In this document: piece by piece, positions 16,762-25,428 of the stretch
Numbering within the stretch: position 1 is the first letter of the stretch
Layout: each line of letters opens with the position of its first letter
Origin: an uncultured Holosporaceae bacterium
Lineage (GTDB): Bacteria > Pseudomonadota > Alphaproteobacteria > RUG11792
Reading direction: 5' to 3'
Assembly (NCBI GenBank): GCA_947285985.1
Contig: CAMYPB010000004.1
Coordinates: forward strand, 1-29,087
DNA length: 29,087 bases
Made by a program: the position numbers and the translations under genes
Notes under the pieces: generated by a model
Told to the model about the DNA's origin: nothing
Databases searched by the model: none
The model's input: only the letters and a program-made list of their open reading frames with translations

Positions 16762-16823
16762 TAACATTATTTTGCCGAACATTCACATTGTTTCACGTGA
16801 AACATTTTTATAATTTTGTTTAT
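16762..16823 (+). repeat. 62-bp direct repeat, copy 1 (contains parS)
   Basis: Identical to 16888-16949 over 62 bases by eye, with a period of 126. The repeat begins TAACATTATTTTGCCGAAC and ends TTTTGTTTAT, with the 16-bp parS core in the middle. Flanking bases differ at both ends, so the limits are exact. It lies before the M48 gene, overlapping its long-frame alternative N-terminus. Confidence 0.9.
16789..16804. promoter_or_regulatory. parS centromere site (1 of 5)
   Basis: A perfect TGTTTCACGTGAAACA palindrome, the canonical chromosomal parS bound by ParB. ParB spreading from such sites organises the origin region and, in alphaproteobacteria, recruits MipZ. It lies in copy 1 of the 62-bp repeat. 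Confidence 0.93.
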
Positions 16824-16887
16824 GGGATGGAGACGTATAACAAATTTCAAGATTATGAAGATGTGGATGTATTATCTTTGAAACGTG

Positions 16888-16949
16888 TAACATTATTTTG
16901 CCGAACATTCACATTGTTTCACGTGAAACATTTTTATAATTTTGTTTAT
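16888..16949 (+). repeat. 62-bp direct repeat, copy 2 (contains parS)
   Basis: Second exact copy of the 62-bp unit. The 64 bases between copies (16824-16887) are not repeated. The gap from 16787 to 17190 (about 400 bases) holds these repeats and otherwise only AT-rich DNA, which must include the rne leader and promoter; I see no gene there. A short reading frame at 16788-17042 is explained by the palindromes (it encodes FHVKH twice). Confidence 0.9.
16915..16930. promoter_or_regulatory. parS centromere site (2 of 5)
   Basis: A perfect TGTTTCACGTGAAACA, 126 bases from site 1 and inside copy 2 of the 62-bp repeat. Close pairs of parS are common in origin-proximal centromere regions. Confidence 0.93.
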
Positions 16950-17190
16950 AAAAGGCGGTTTATAGATCAAATTGTGGCGAAATTGAATAAAATTTTATAT
17001 AATAACCCCATTTTTATGCCAAATTATGGAAATAGGGCATGACTTTCATTTCATAATTCTTGGAGTCTGTGATAGAATGGACGTATGATAGTTTGGTTTA
17101 TTATTTATATAGAACGTTTTTGTGGATGTTTTTTGAAAATATATAAAAATATAATAAATTTTAAAATACTTGGAGAGAATAATATTAGAT

Positions 17191-19260
17191 ATGGCTGAGA
17201 GATTGTTGATAGATGCGCATTATGATGATGAGATAAGGATAGCCGTTATAGACGATGAGGGGAAATTATCGAATTTTGAGGCTGAATATATAAATAAGCG
17301 TACGATAAAGGGGAATATATATATTGCTCGTGTCATGAGGATCGAGCCCTCTCTTCAGGCTGCCTTCATAGATTATGGAGATGACAAGCACGGATTTCTT
17401 CCATTCTCCGAAATACAGCACTCATATTTCAAGAATGTCAATAAGTCCAAGGATATCGTTGATGATCAGAATAAAAATAATCTTAAAATTCAGGATGTTA
17501 TTAAACACAATCAGATTCTCCTTGTTCAAGCGATCCGTGAAAAACGGGGGAATAAATGTGCGGCTTTTTCAACGTATATAAGTCTCGTTGGGAGATATTG
17601 TGTTCTCCTCTCAAATGAATACGGAAAATCGGGGGGAATATCGAAGAAGATTGAGACATCTGAGAAGGATAGACTTCGAGATATCGTTCAGTCTTTCGAT
17701 GTTCCAGAAGGTCTCGGGATTATCATACGGACGGCCGGAGAGAATAGAAGGAAGCAGGAGATAAAGAGGGATTATGATTATCTCATGAGACTCTGGAATG
17801 ATATCAATACGAAGAGGGAGAGTATCAAGGATCCATGTCTCATCTATGAGGAAGGGAATATAATCAAACGTACGATTCGAGATATTTATAAGAGGACGAT
17901 GGAGAATATTGTTATTCATGGACAGGAGGCCTATAAAGAGGCACGAACTTTCATGAAGTTGTTCACTCCGAGTCATGTCAAAAAGATAGAACTCTATAAA
18001 GAGGGAGATATTCCTATTTTCAATAGGTATGGAGTTGAAGAGAAGATACGCGAGATTATTGATACGACTGTTTTTCTTCCATCTGGGGGTTCGATTGTCA
18101 TCAATACGACGGAAGCTTTGACTTCAATCGACGTCAATTCTGGGAAGACGAAGCAGGACAAAGATATCGATACAACGGCCCTACGCACGAATTTAGAGGC
18201 CTCCATTGAAATTGCACGTCAAATAAAATTACGGGATATTGGGGGATTGATTGTCATTGATTTCATCGATATGATTGATCCGAAGTCTATCTTGAAAGTT
18301 GAGAAGAAGTTTAAGGATGTCACGAAAGAGGATAGTTCAAATATTCAGATTGGGAAGATCAGTCAATTTGGACTCCTCGAACTTTCGAGACAGAGACTCA
18401 GACCAAGTCTCTCCGATTCGAATTTCGTTGTATGTCCTCATTGCGGGGGGTCGGGTCGTATAATATCGAACGAGTCTGTTGGTATGTCGATTATTCGTCA
18501 GATCGAAAATTTCGTTATTATGGAGAATGCGAGGTCTATCGTCGTTGAAGTTTCTGATGGGGTCGATCTCTTCATCCTCAACAATAAAAGAAAGACATTG
18601 ATTGATATAGAAAATAAATATCAGACCTCCATTGAAATACAAAGGAACGCATCATTTAAACCGGATCAATGTAATATTATTATCACGGAGTATAAGGATG
18701 ATAATACTCTTAACATCGATAATAATAACAACAAGAATACTAATAATAATATAATAGAAGAATCCAAGAAGAATTCCAAATCGCAGAATGATAGTGACGA
18801 TATAATAGTAGATAAGAATAAAATACATCCTATATCCGCAACTTCGAAGAAGAATGTCCATAAAAAAAAGAATAACAACAATAATAAAAAAAATGATATA
18901 ATAATTGTTGATACTAAGGACATAATAATAGAAAATATTGATGATAATAGGGAGGGGACCCAATTATTAAAGAAACATAATAATAATCAGAAGATTAGAC
19001 CTCATAATAAGAATAATACAATAAAACAGGAGAAAAAGAAATATGAGGATAATACTTCTCCTTCGACATTATCGAAAGATACTAAAAATAATAAACCTCA
19101 TAAGAATACGAATAATAATAAGAAACGAAATATTCATAATGAAAATAAACAGAATTTAAATATTCCTCCAATAATCCAAAATAATGATATGCCAAAACAT
19201 GAGGAGATTATTGAGGAGAAGCCCGAGAAAAAAAGTTGGTTTAAGAAGATTTTCAGTTAG
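17191..19260 (+). CDS. rne: Ribonuclease E/G
   Basis: RNase E is the endonuclease that starts mRNA decay and processes rRNA and tRNA precursors. The 689-aa protein starts MAERLLIDAH, matching the family N-terminus; an in-frame TTG at 17170 lacks a Shine-Dalgarno, whereas GGAGAG (17172-17177) precedes the ATG. An S1 RNA-binding domain follows (about 35-120, RTIKGNIYIARV and PSLQAAFIDYGDDKHGFL). The DNase-I-like catalytic domain holds the two metal-binding aspartates, Asp314 in SIDVNSG and Asp357 in VIDFIDM. The zinc-link cysteines are Cys415 and Cys418 (CPHCGGSG). From about residue 500 the tail is Lys/Asn-rich low complexity ending KKSWFKKIF; such disordered tails act as degradosome scaffolds in other species, but no helicase or PNPase site can be read. 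rbfA and nuoD follow on the same strand. Confidence 0.95.
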   Translation: MAERLLIDAHYDDEIRIAVIDDEGKLSNFEAEYINKRTIKGNIYIARVMRIEPSLQAAFIDYGDDKHGFLPFSEIQHSYFKNVNKSKDIVDDQNKNNLKIQDVIKHNQILLVQAIREKRGNKCAAFSTYISLVGRYCVLLSNEYGKSGGISKKIETSEKDRLRDIVQSFDVPEGLGIIIRTAGENRRKQEIKRDYDYLMRLWNDINTKRESIKDPCLIYEEGNIIKRTIRDIYKRTMENIVIHGQEAYKEARTFMKLFTPSHVKKIELYKEGDIPIFNRYGVEEKIREIIDTTVFLPSGGSIVINTTEALTSIDVNSGKTKQDKDIDTTALRTNLEASIEIARQIKLRDIGGLIVIDFIDMIDPKSILKVEKKFKDVTKEDSSNIQIGKISQFGLLELSRQRLRPSLSDSNFVVCPHCGGSGRIISNESVGMSIIRQIENFVIMENARSIVVEVSDGVDLFILNNKRKTLIDIENKYQTSIEIQRNASFKPDQCNIIITEYKDDNTLNIDNNNNKNTNNNIIEESKKNSKSQNDSDDIIVDKNKIHPISATSKKNVHKKKNNNNNKKNDIIIVDTKDIIIENIDDNREGTQLLKKHNNNQKIRPHNKNNTIKQEKKKYEDNTSPSTLSKDTKNNKPHKNTNNNKKRNIHNENKQNLNIPPIIQNNDMPKHEEIIEEKPEKKSWFKKIFS

Positions 19261-19308
19261 GATATGATATATTATTATTGTTATGAATGATATTTGTGAG
19301 ACGAATTT

Positions 19309-19719
19309 ATGGATAATTTGAATTTATTTATACCACAACAAAATAAGAGGAAAGTGGTCTCTCGAAGGAACGATAAAATCGCGACTCAAATTCGAGAGTG
19401 TTTTTCAATGGCGATTTCTAGGGGGGATTTTCCAATCGTCAAGGATAAAGATGGAAATTTTATATCGTCCATCCCATCTCCCATAACGATAACATACGTC
19501 GATGTTTCTCCAGATCTTCGAAATGTGAAGGTCTATTTCATGCCTCTTTGTGGAAACAATAAAAATGAGACATTGGAATTTTTGACATTGCAAACTCATT
19601 TCTTCAAGAATACTATCGCAAAGAAAATGAGGATGCGTTTTATTCCGGAGGTTATGTTTAAAATTGACGATTCAATAGAGTATTCTGATCACATTGAAAA
19701 GATTTTAAGAAAATTATAA
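19309..19719 (+). CDS. rbfA: 30S ribosome-binding factor RbfA
   Basis: RbfA binds the 30S subunit during late maturation of the 16S rRNA 5' domain and is needed for growth in the cold. The 136-aa protein has the expected KH-type fold elements: helix IATQIRECFSMAISRGD (about 24-40), strand ITITYVDVSPDLRNVKVYFMPL (about 58-79, the most conserved stretch), and the C-terminal helix-strand KKMRMRFIPEVMFKIDDSIE (about 105-124). The N-terminal extension before residue 20 is short and basic. It usually lies beside infB and truB, which are not here. Its TAA stop abuts the ATG of nuoD with no bases between, so the two are very likely translated from one message. Confidence 0.92.
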   Translation: MDNLNLFIPQQNKRKVVSRRNDKIATQIRECFSMAISRGDFPIVKDKDGNFISSIPSPITITYVDVSPDLRNVKVYFMPLCGNNKNETLEFLTLQTHFFKNTIAKKMRMRFIPEVMFKIDDSIEYSDHIEKILRKL

Positions 19720-20907
19720 ATGTCTTTTATTGATGGAAATTCATACATTTTGAATTTTGGTCCTCATCATCCTTCGACACACGGAGTTTTGAGACTCATA
19801 CTTCATATGTCTGGAGAGAGGGTTTTGAGTTGCAATCCTGATATAGGATATTTACACAGGGGAGTTGAGAGGATGTGTGAGGATTTGAAATTCCTCTCGA
19901 TTATTCCCGTTTTAGACAGGGTGGATTATCTCGCTCCTCTTCATATGGAACATGCGTATATTCTCGCAATAGAAGAAATACTCAAAATTATTCCACCAGA
20001 GCGTGCATTATATATACGAACAATTTTCGACGAATTGATGCGAATTTCTAGTCATCTTATGGGAATTGGATCTGGGACGTATGATATGGGATGTCTGAGT
20101 CTTTTGTTGTATAGTATTGAGGAGCGCGAGAAAATCATGAAAATTTTTGAGATGACAACGGGCGCGCGTATGCACCTCACATATTATATTCCTGGGGGAG
20201 TTTTTCAAAATGTTTCACGTGAAACATTTTTTCAAATTCGAGAGTTCCTTGACGGAATGAAAAATTATCTTGATATCGTTGAGAAACTCGCACTTGATAA
20301 TCGGATATTTAAAAAACGAACGCAAGGCATTGGGATTATATCAAAGGATATGGCCATAAAATACGGAATAACAGGTGCGAACGCGCGTGCATCTGGCCTG
20401 GAATATGATATACGTAAAATTTTTCCTTATGCAATGTATAATAATATACAATTTGACACAATTTTGTTGAATGAAGGGGATTGTTATGCTCGCATTTTCA
20501 TTCGATATCTTGAAATAAAACAAAGTATTAGTATAATAAAGCAATGTATAAATCAAATTCCTGATGATGACAATATCTCAAGTTATTCCGTGTTGTCCCT
20601 GATAAGCAATAAGGAAAAGATAAACAACAAATTTCAAGAGCTTCTCTATACAAATTTCTTTGTATCAGGTATGTCAATCCCATCGAACTCCATGTCATAC
20701 AAATCCGTTGAGTCTTCTCGTGGTGAATTGGGGATATACGTCTACGTAGACGACGAAAACGAATTCAAACCCTCGAGACTTCGTGTACGTTCTCCTAGTT
20801 TCGCAATAATTCAAATGCTTCAAGAACTTTTAATAGGAGAAGATTTCGCGAATGTAACCTCGATCCTTGGATCCCTCGATTTCATCATGGGAGATTGCGA
20901 TAGGTAG
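19720..20907 (+). CDS. nuoD: NADH-quinone oxidoreductase subunit D (complex I)
   Basis: NuoD is the 49-kDa-type subunit of the peripheral arm of complex I and helps form the quinone site next to NuoB. The 395-aa length is normal for the separate (not NuoCD-fused) form. Conserved motifs are FGPHHPSTHGVLRL (residues 13-26), the quinone-site histidines and PDIGYLHRGVER (about 40-51), the SHLMGIG region (about 111) and the C-terminal LGSLDFIMGDCDR. The start codon follows directly on the rbfA stop. The other nuo genes, normally in an nuoABCDE block, are absent, so the complex I genes are split in this genome. A perfect parS lies inside the gene (20211-20226) and is read as Asn-Val-Ser-Arg-Glu-Thr, so that part of the protein is shaped by the DNA site. 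Confidence 0.95.
   Translation: MSFIDGNSYILNFGPHHPSTHGVLRLILHMSGERVLSCNPDIGYLHRGVERMCEDLKFLSIIPVLDRVDYLAPLHMEHAYILAIEEILKIIPPERALYIRTIFDELMRISSHLMGIGSGTYDMGCLSLLLYSIEEREKIMKIFEMTTGARMHLTYYIPGGVFQNVSRETFFQIREFLDGMKNYLDIVEKLALDNRIFKKRTQGIGIISKDMAIKYGITGANARASGLEYDIRKIFPYAMYNNIQFDTILLNEGDCYARIFIRYLEIKQSISIIKQCINQIPDDDNISSYSVLSLISNKEKINNKFQELLYTNFFVSGMSIPSNSMSYKSVESSRGELGIYVYVDDENEFKPSRLRVRSPSFAIIQMLQELLIGEDFANVTSILGSLDFIMGDCDR
20211..20226. promoter_or_regulatory. parS centromere site (3 of 5), inside nuoD
   Basis: A perfect TGTTTCACGTGAAACA within nuoD codons, extended to a 24-bp palindrome by flanking AAAA and TTTT. Intragenic parS sites are known in other bacteria; this one encodes NVSRET in the protein. 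Confidence 0.93.
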
Positions 20908-21017
20908 TCACTCAAATTTTTCATTATAAAGCACAGTATATTACATATATTAAACACAAAACCACAACTATATCTCAATATAAGTATACAACAATTCTTC
21001 TCAATACTCAACAACAA

Positions 21018-21239
21018 TTATGCAGGGTTATTTTGATTATCGTCGTGTGCGGGCGACAAGAATCTCAATACTTCCAAGCGATTCGTTATGTTTTTAACTT
21101 CTTTTTCAAGGAGTATCGTTCTAAAATCTTGCACATTTCCAGATCTCGTATTCTTCACAGAGTCAATCTTTTCGAGAAGTTCACGCTTCTTATTTACAAG
21201 ATTTTGTACTTCATTTCGACCTATAGAAAAATAAGACAT
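21018..21239 (-). CDS. Small coiled-coil protein, unknown function
   Basis: I do not recognise this 73-aa protein. It is hydrophilic, largely helical and heptad-like (NEVQNLVNKKRELLEKIDSV; EKEVKNITNRLEVLRFL), with no signal or membrane segment and a polar tail DDNQNNPA. A good Shine-Dalgarno (GGAAGG, 10 nt before the ATG) argues that it is a genuine gene rather than a chance frame. A CtrA-box-like site and a DnaA-box-like motif lie about 75-110 bases upstream. The ftsH terminator separates it from ftsH. It is convergent with nuoD, with 110 bases between and no obvious terminator. Small coiled-coil proteins can serve as polymerisation or localisation partners, but nothing here specifies a role. 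Confidence 0.6.
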   Translation of the reverse strand: MSYFSIGRNEVQNLVNKKRELLEKIDSVKNTRSGNVQDFRTILLEKEVKNITNRLEVLRFLSPAHDDNQNNPA

Positions 21240-21311
21240 ATTATCAAGACCTTCCGAAAATTACACGATATACTTATGATGCTATAATTTATTCCAAAAA
21301 TCAAGTGAAAA

Positions 21312-21349
21312 TTAAAAAACAGTTAAAATAAAGTATTGTGTGTGAATAA
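21312..21349. promoter_or_regulatory. CtrA-box-like and DnaA-box-like motifs upstream of the 73-aa gene
   Basis: TTAAAAAACAGTTAA (21312-21326) matches TTAA-N7-TTAA, and TGTGAATAA (21341-21349) is the reverse complement of the DnaA-type box TTATTCACA. They lie 73-110 bases upstream of the minus-strand start at 21239. Chance matches are possible at this base composition. Confidence 0.3.
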
Positions 21350-21412
21350 GTATGTTGAAAAATAAGATATATTTATAGTTTACAATTGATATATCATTTT
21401 ATATATACAAAA

Positions 21413-21457
21413 ATTGTTCACACTCTCGTCTAATTCCGATAACTGAGTGTGAACAAT
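21413..21457 (-). terminator. Rho-independent terminator of ftsH
   Basis: ATTGTTCACACTC (21413-21425) and GAGTGTGAACAAT (21445-21457) form a perfect 13-bp stem with a 19-nt loop. On the minus strand a T-run follows. It begins 13 bases past the ftsH stop. Confidence 0.85.
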
Positions 21458-21470
21458 CCAAAATTTTACA

Positions 21471-23375
21471 TTAATTTTTTGAAATTTCAGAATTAGGTAG
21501 GCCCCCTAATAAAAATTCGGAAGAAGATTTATTGTCATCATCGTTCTCGGACTTAATGATTTTTTCTCCATTAAAAATACGACGTACTTCATCTCCGGTT
21601 AATGTTTCATAAAGCATAAGATTTTCGACAATATCATCTAATTTTTTACGATTATTTTTCACTATCTCAACAACCTCATCGTAACATTTTGTCAATATAT
21701 CATTGATCTCTTTATCAATAATTTCAGATGTCTTTTGAGATATATTGTCACTCGCCTCCATGAAAAAACCATCCTGCCCAGATCCATAAAAATTTCTGAA
21801 TCCTAGTTTATCGCTCATACCCCAATTAATTATCATATTTTTCGCAATATTTGTCGCGCTTTTTATATCTTGAGATGCACCTGTCGTAACCTTGTCATAT
21901 CCAAAGATTAATTCCTCTGCGACACGCCCTCCCATGGCAACTTTTATATCGGAGAGAAGTTCTTCACGAGATACAGAAATTTTATCTTTTTCAGGAAGTC
22001 TCATGACCATTCCCAAAGCTCCACCTCGCGGAATAATTGTTACCTTGTGAATTGGGTCGGAAGACGGAACAATGAGAGCGACTAACGCGTGACCTGCCTC
22101 ATGGTATGCGGTCGATTTTTTCTCGTCCTCTGTCATTATCATGGATTTTCTTTCGTATCCCATAAGAACCTTGTCTTTTGCCATCTCAAAGTCTGTCATG
22201 GAAACAGAAAGTTTATTCGACTTTGCGGCCAAAAGTGCGGCTTCATTCACGAGATTCGCGAGTTCCGCGCCTGAAAATCCAGGAGTTCCACGCGCTATAT
22301 TTTTTAAGTCAACATCTGTGGATAAAGGTACGTTCTTGACGTGTACCTTCAATATTTTTTCACGACCATTCATGTCAGGGTATTGCACTGTTATGCGTCT
22401 ATCAAACCGTCCAGGACGTAGGAGTGCGGAGTCTAGGATATCTGCACGATTTGTCGCGGCTAAGACTATAACGCCCTGATTTTCTTCAAATCCGTCCATT
22501 TCAACGAGGAGTTGGTTTAACGTTTGTTCGCGTTCTTCATTTCCTCCTCCTCGTGATCCCGAATCTCGACGACGTCCAACTGCATCTATCTCATCTATGA
22601 ATATGATGCAAGGAGAATTTTTTTTCGCATGTTCAAACATGTCACGAACGCGACTCGCTCCAATCCCAACGAAAACCTCAACAAAATCCGATCCCGATAT
22701 ACTAAAAAACGGGACTTTGGCCTCACCTGCGATCGCGCGCGCAAGCAATGTTTTTCCATTTCCTGGAGCTCCAACTAATAAGACTCCCCTTGGTATCTTT
22801 CCACCTAAACGTTGAAATTTTTGCGGATTTTTCAAGAAATCTACAATTTCTTCAAGTTCGGCTTTTGCTTCATCAATTCCCGCAACATCATCGAAAGTCA
22901 CAGAAATATTTTTTTCTTGAAACATCCTTGCTTTAGATTTTCCAAGACCTAGAGGCCCTCCCGTTCCCCCACGCCCTCCTTGTATTTGACGAGAAGAAAA
23001 CGCAAGGAACGCGATGATTAATATCATAGGGAGCCAAGGGGCGAGCATATTAATAATAAATCCCCATCCTGTTTCCCCACTATCAACCATAACATTCACG
23101 TGATTCTCTATTAGGGTTTCCATCATCTTGGGATCGTATGATGGAGTCACACACGTGAACAAATCTCCATTCGATAAATGTCCCGCAATTTTAGATGTAT
23201 TGTTCCTGATGAGAACATCCTTTATATCACCCGATTTAACATCTTCTATAAATTTAGAATATGTCAACTCGTGATTATTCTTCTTAACAAAATTATCATC
23301 AAAAACATTGCTTCCTAAAAACAAAAACATCAAGATTCCAAGCCATATAAGTATGTTTTTCGTATTTTTTTTCAA
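21471..23375 (-). CDS. ftsH: ATP-dependent zinc metalloprotease FtsH
   Basis: FtsH is the membrane-anchored AAA+ protease that degrades misassembled membrane proteins and regulatory proteins such as LpxC in some bacteria. The 634-aa chain has two membrane segments (about 7-22 and 106-126) enclosing a periplasmic domain. In the AAA module, Walker A is GAPGNGKT (202-209), the pore loop is FVEVFVG (231-237), Walker B is IIFIDEID (257-264), and the second region of homology ([19 protein letters not shown]) has its arginine fingers. The zinc site is HEAGH (425-429). The start codon is TTG at 23375, with an AGGATAGGG Shine-Dalgarno upstream; the next Met is inside the first membrane helix, so the TTG is needed. 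The cytoplasmic tail is short and acidic. It follows acs on the same strand after 67 bases. Confidence 0.97.
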   Translation of the reverse strand: MKKNTKNILIWLGILMFLFLGSNVFDDNFVKKNNHELTYSKFIEDVKSGDIKDVLIRNNTSKIAGHLSNGDLFTCVTPSYDPKMMETLIENHVNVMVDSGETGWGFIINMLAPWLPMILIIAFLAFSSRQIQGGRGGTGGPLGLGKSKARMFQEKNISVTFDDVAGIDEAKAELEEIVDFLKNPQKFQRLGGKIPRGVLLVGAPGNGKTLLARAIAGEAKVPFFSISGSDFVEVFVGIGASRVRDMFEHAKKNSPCIIFIDEIDAVGRRRDSGSRGGGNEEREQTLNQLLVEMDGFEENQGVIVLAATNRADILDSALLRPGRFDRRITVQYPDMNGREKILKVHVKNVPLSTDVDLKNIARGTPGFSGAELANLVNEAALLAAKSNKLSVSMTDFEMAKDKVLMGYERKSMIMTEDEKKSTAYHEAGHALVALIVPSSDPIHKVTIIPRGGALGMVMRLPEKDKISVSREELLSDIKVAMGGRVAEELIFGYDKVTTGASQDIKSATNIAKNMIINWGMSDKLGFRNFYGSGQDGFFMEASDNISQKTSEIIDKEINDILTKCYDEVVEIVKNNRKKLDDIVENLMLYETLTGDEVRRIFNGEKIIKSENDDDNKSSSEFLLGGLPNSEISKN

Positions 23376-23442
23376 TTCTATACCCTATCCTTTACAATAT
23401 ATGTTGCAGACATTATAACATCATTTATATTGAACATGTTGA

Positions 23443-25239
23443 TTAATTTTTTATTCGACAGAGGTCCGGACACACAATGCTTTCCTCAACATTTTTCAAT
23501 ATTTTTTCGAATATAGATGGATCGACTGCGCTCGTCGTATCTATATTGTCTAGATTACGATTATTTGCAATTTTCCTTAGATTTGCTCGCATAATTTTTC
23601 CGGAACGAGTTTTTGGAAGTTCGTCGACTATCGTTATATAATCTGGTTTTGCAATTGATCCTATATCATTTTTTATTTTATTAATAACAACATCTCTAAT
23701 ATCATTATACAATTTTTTATTGTGTAATACAATATATATGAAGGCAGATTGTCCTTTTATTTCATGATCGATTGCGACGACAGCTGATTCGACGATCCCG
23801 TTTATAGAATTTATAGAATTCTCCATTTCCGACGTACTGAGTCTATGCCCCGATATATTGATGACATCATCAACTCTTCCTTCGATTTTTATATCTCCCT
23901 CTTTGTCTATAATCGCGTTATCCCCTGAAATGAAGGGATTTTTCTTGTTGTTCATGCATATAGCAGGCCAACTTTTTTCGATATAGAGCATCCCATCGCT
24001 TATTTTTGGAACGACTCCAAAGAATGGTTTCGATGCGAAACAAGGCTTTAGGGTATCGATATTCAACAGAGGGGATATCATGATTCCGCCCGTTTCCGTC
24101 TGCCACCACGTGTCAACTATAGGACATCTCTTTTTTCCGATCCTTTCAAAATACCATTTCCAAGCATCATAATTTATAGGTTCCCCAACACTTCCCAGAA
24201 CGCGCAGACTAGATAAATCGTGCGTATCGACGAAATCATCAGAAAACATCGAGAGAGAACGAATCGCGGTTGGAGCAGTGTAGAATATGGAAACTTTTTC
24301 CTTCTCTATTATGTCCCAGTATCGATCAGCACTCGGGTACGTTGGATTTCCTGAGAATATAACGATCGTTATACCGTGGAGTAGGGGGCTATATGTTATA
24401 TATGTATGTCCTGTTATCCACCCTATGTCTGACGACGAAAAATAAACATCATCCTCCCTCATATCAAAAATATACTTACACGTCGTGTGAGCATAAACCA
24501 TATAACCCAGAGACGAGTGATATATAGGCTTCGGTTTTCCGGACGAACCAGAAGTATACATCAAAAACAACGGGTCAACATTATTCATATATTCACACTC
24601 TATACTTTTATTATACCTTATATAATCTAAATCGTCAATAAAAATCGTGTGAATACTTTGATTTTTTGTGGCATGCATTACATTTTCATAAAGACTTATT
24701 TGTTTCCCGCCATGCTGCGTAATGTGACATGAGACGACATATCTCGCTCCTGAATCAAGAAGACGATCACGAAGTGCGTCCTTTGAAAATCCTGTGAAAA
24801 CGACCATATGAACGGCCCCTATCCGAGCGCACGCCAACATAACGGCTATCGATTCGGGAATCATGGGCATATATATCGCGACGATATCCCCCTTGCGAAC
24901 CCCCACATCCAAAAGATGACACGCCACACTATTAATCATACAATATAATTCATGATATGTCAACTCTTTTCTTTGATTTATTTCATCTCCATACCATATT
25001 ATTGCAGTTTTATTTGCATGATTCTTGAGATGACGATCAACGCAGTTGTGACATATATTCGCGGAAGCGTCTGGAAACCACGTGTCATTTTTCTCGTCAT
25101 ACGCGATTTTTGGAGTTTGAAACCAATCTAGACTAGAAGAATGATATAGCCAAAATTCGTTTGGGCATTGTATTGAATTTTCATAAATTTCACGATAAAT
25201 TTTTGGATCTTTCCAAGCCAACTTATGATCGAATAGCAT
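23443..25239 (-). CDS. acs: Acetyl-CoA synthetase (AMP-forming)
   Basis: Acs activates acetate with ATP and CoA to acetyl-CoA through acetyl-adenylate. Motifs visible are the phosphate loop YTSGSSGKPK (228-237), GWITGHTY (273-280), the conserved LGSVGEPIN (348-356), WWQTETGG (378-385, whose Trp closes the carboxylate pocket to favour acetate), GRVDDVINISGHRLST (454-469) and the catalytic, acetylatable Lys548 in PKTRSGKIM. At 598 aa it is shorter than the usual 640-660: the stretch between EKSWPAICM and GDNAI lacks the customary segment with an Asp-x-x-Arg-Tyr/Phe motif, about 20 residues. Core residues are kept, so I expect activity. The gene would let the cell use host acetate. No terminator is evident before ftsH. 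Confidence 0.9.
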   Translation of the reverse strand: MLFDHKLAWKDPKIYREIYENSIQCPNEFWLYHSSSLDWFQTPKIAYDEKNDTWFPDASANICHNCVDRHLKNHANKTAIIWYGDEINQRKELTYHELYCMINSVACHLLDVGVRKGDIVAIYMPMIPESIAVMLACARIGAVHMVVFTGFSKDALRDRLLDSGARYVVSCHITQHGGKQISLYENVMHATKNQSIHTIFIDDLDYIRYNKSIECEYMNNVDPLFLMYTSGSSGKPKPIYHSSLGYMVYAHTTCKYIFDMREDDVYFSSSDIGWITGHTYITYSPLLHGITIVIFSGNPTYPSADRYWDIIEKEKVSIFYTAPTAIRSLSMFSDDFVDTHDLSSLRVLGSVGEPINYDAWKWYFERIGKKRCPIVDTWWQTETGGIMISPLLNIDTLKPCFASKPFFGVVPKISDGMLYIEKSWPAICMNNKKNPFISGDNAIIDKEGDIKIEGRVDDVINISGHRLSTSEMENSINSINGIVESAVVAIDHEIKGQSAFIYIVLHNKKLYNDIRDVVINKIKNDIGSIAKPDYITIVDELPKTRSGKIMRANLRKIANNRNLDNIDTTSAVDPSIFEKILKNVEESIVCPDLCRIKN

Positions 25240-25353
25240 ATAAATAAAAACGATATTTCAATTCACGATGATATTTTATACTCCATATTTTTATACGGCA
25301 ATCCCAAAATATATTACGGATTATTTTTATAGGGTGTATGAAAAATGAAAAAA

Positions 25354-25369
25354 TGTTTCACGTGAAACA
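25354..25369. promoter_or_regulatory. parS centromere site (4 of 5)
   Basis: A perfect TGTTTCACGTGAAACA extended by flanking A and T runs to a 26-bp palindrome. It lies in the 321-base gap between acs and the ankyrin gene; apart from two parS sites and a terminator that gap holds nothing I can identify. Confidence 0.93.
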
Positions 25370-25428
25370 TTTTTGCAAAATATGAGTATTGAAAATGTGA
25401 TTTATTGATATACAAAAAATGTGAACAT

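Noticed and set aside
16881..16892. GAAACGTGTAACA next to repeat copy 2 as a degenerate sixth parS
   Set aside because: It shares only a few bases with the core in the proper order and is not palindromic.
16788..17042. 84-codon plus-strand reading frame containing two FHVKH segments
   Set aside because: The frame simply reads through the two 62-bp repeats and their parS palindromes; it has no Shine-Dalgarno and no protein-like pattern outside them.
21033..21287. Plus-strand 84-codon frame opposite the small coiled-coil gene
   Set aside because: The minus-strand frame has a good ribosome binding site and a helical heptad pattern; the plus frame has neither.
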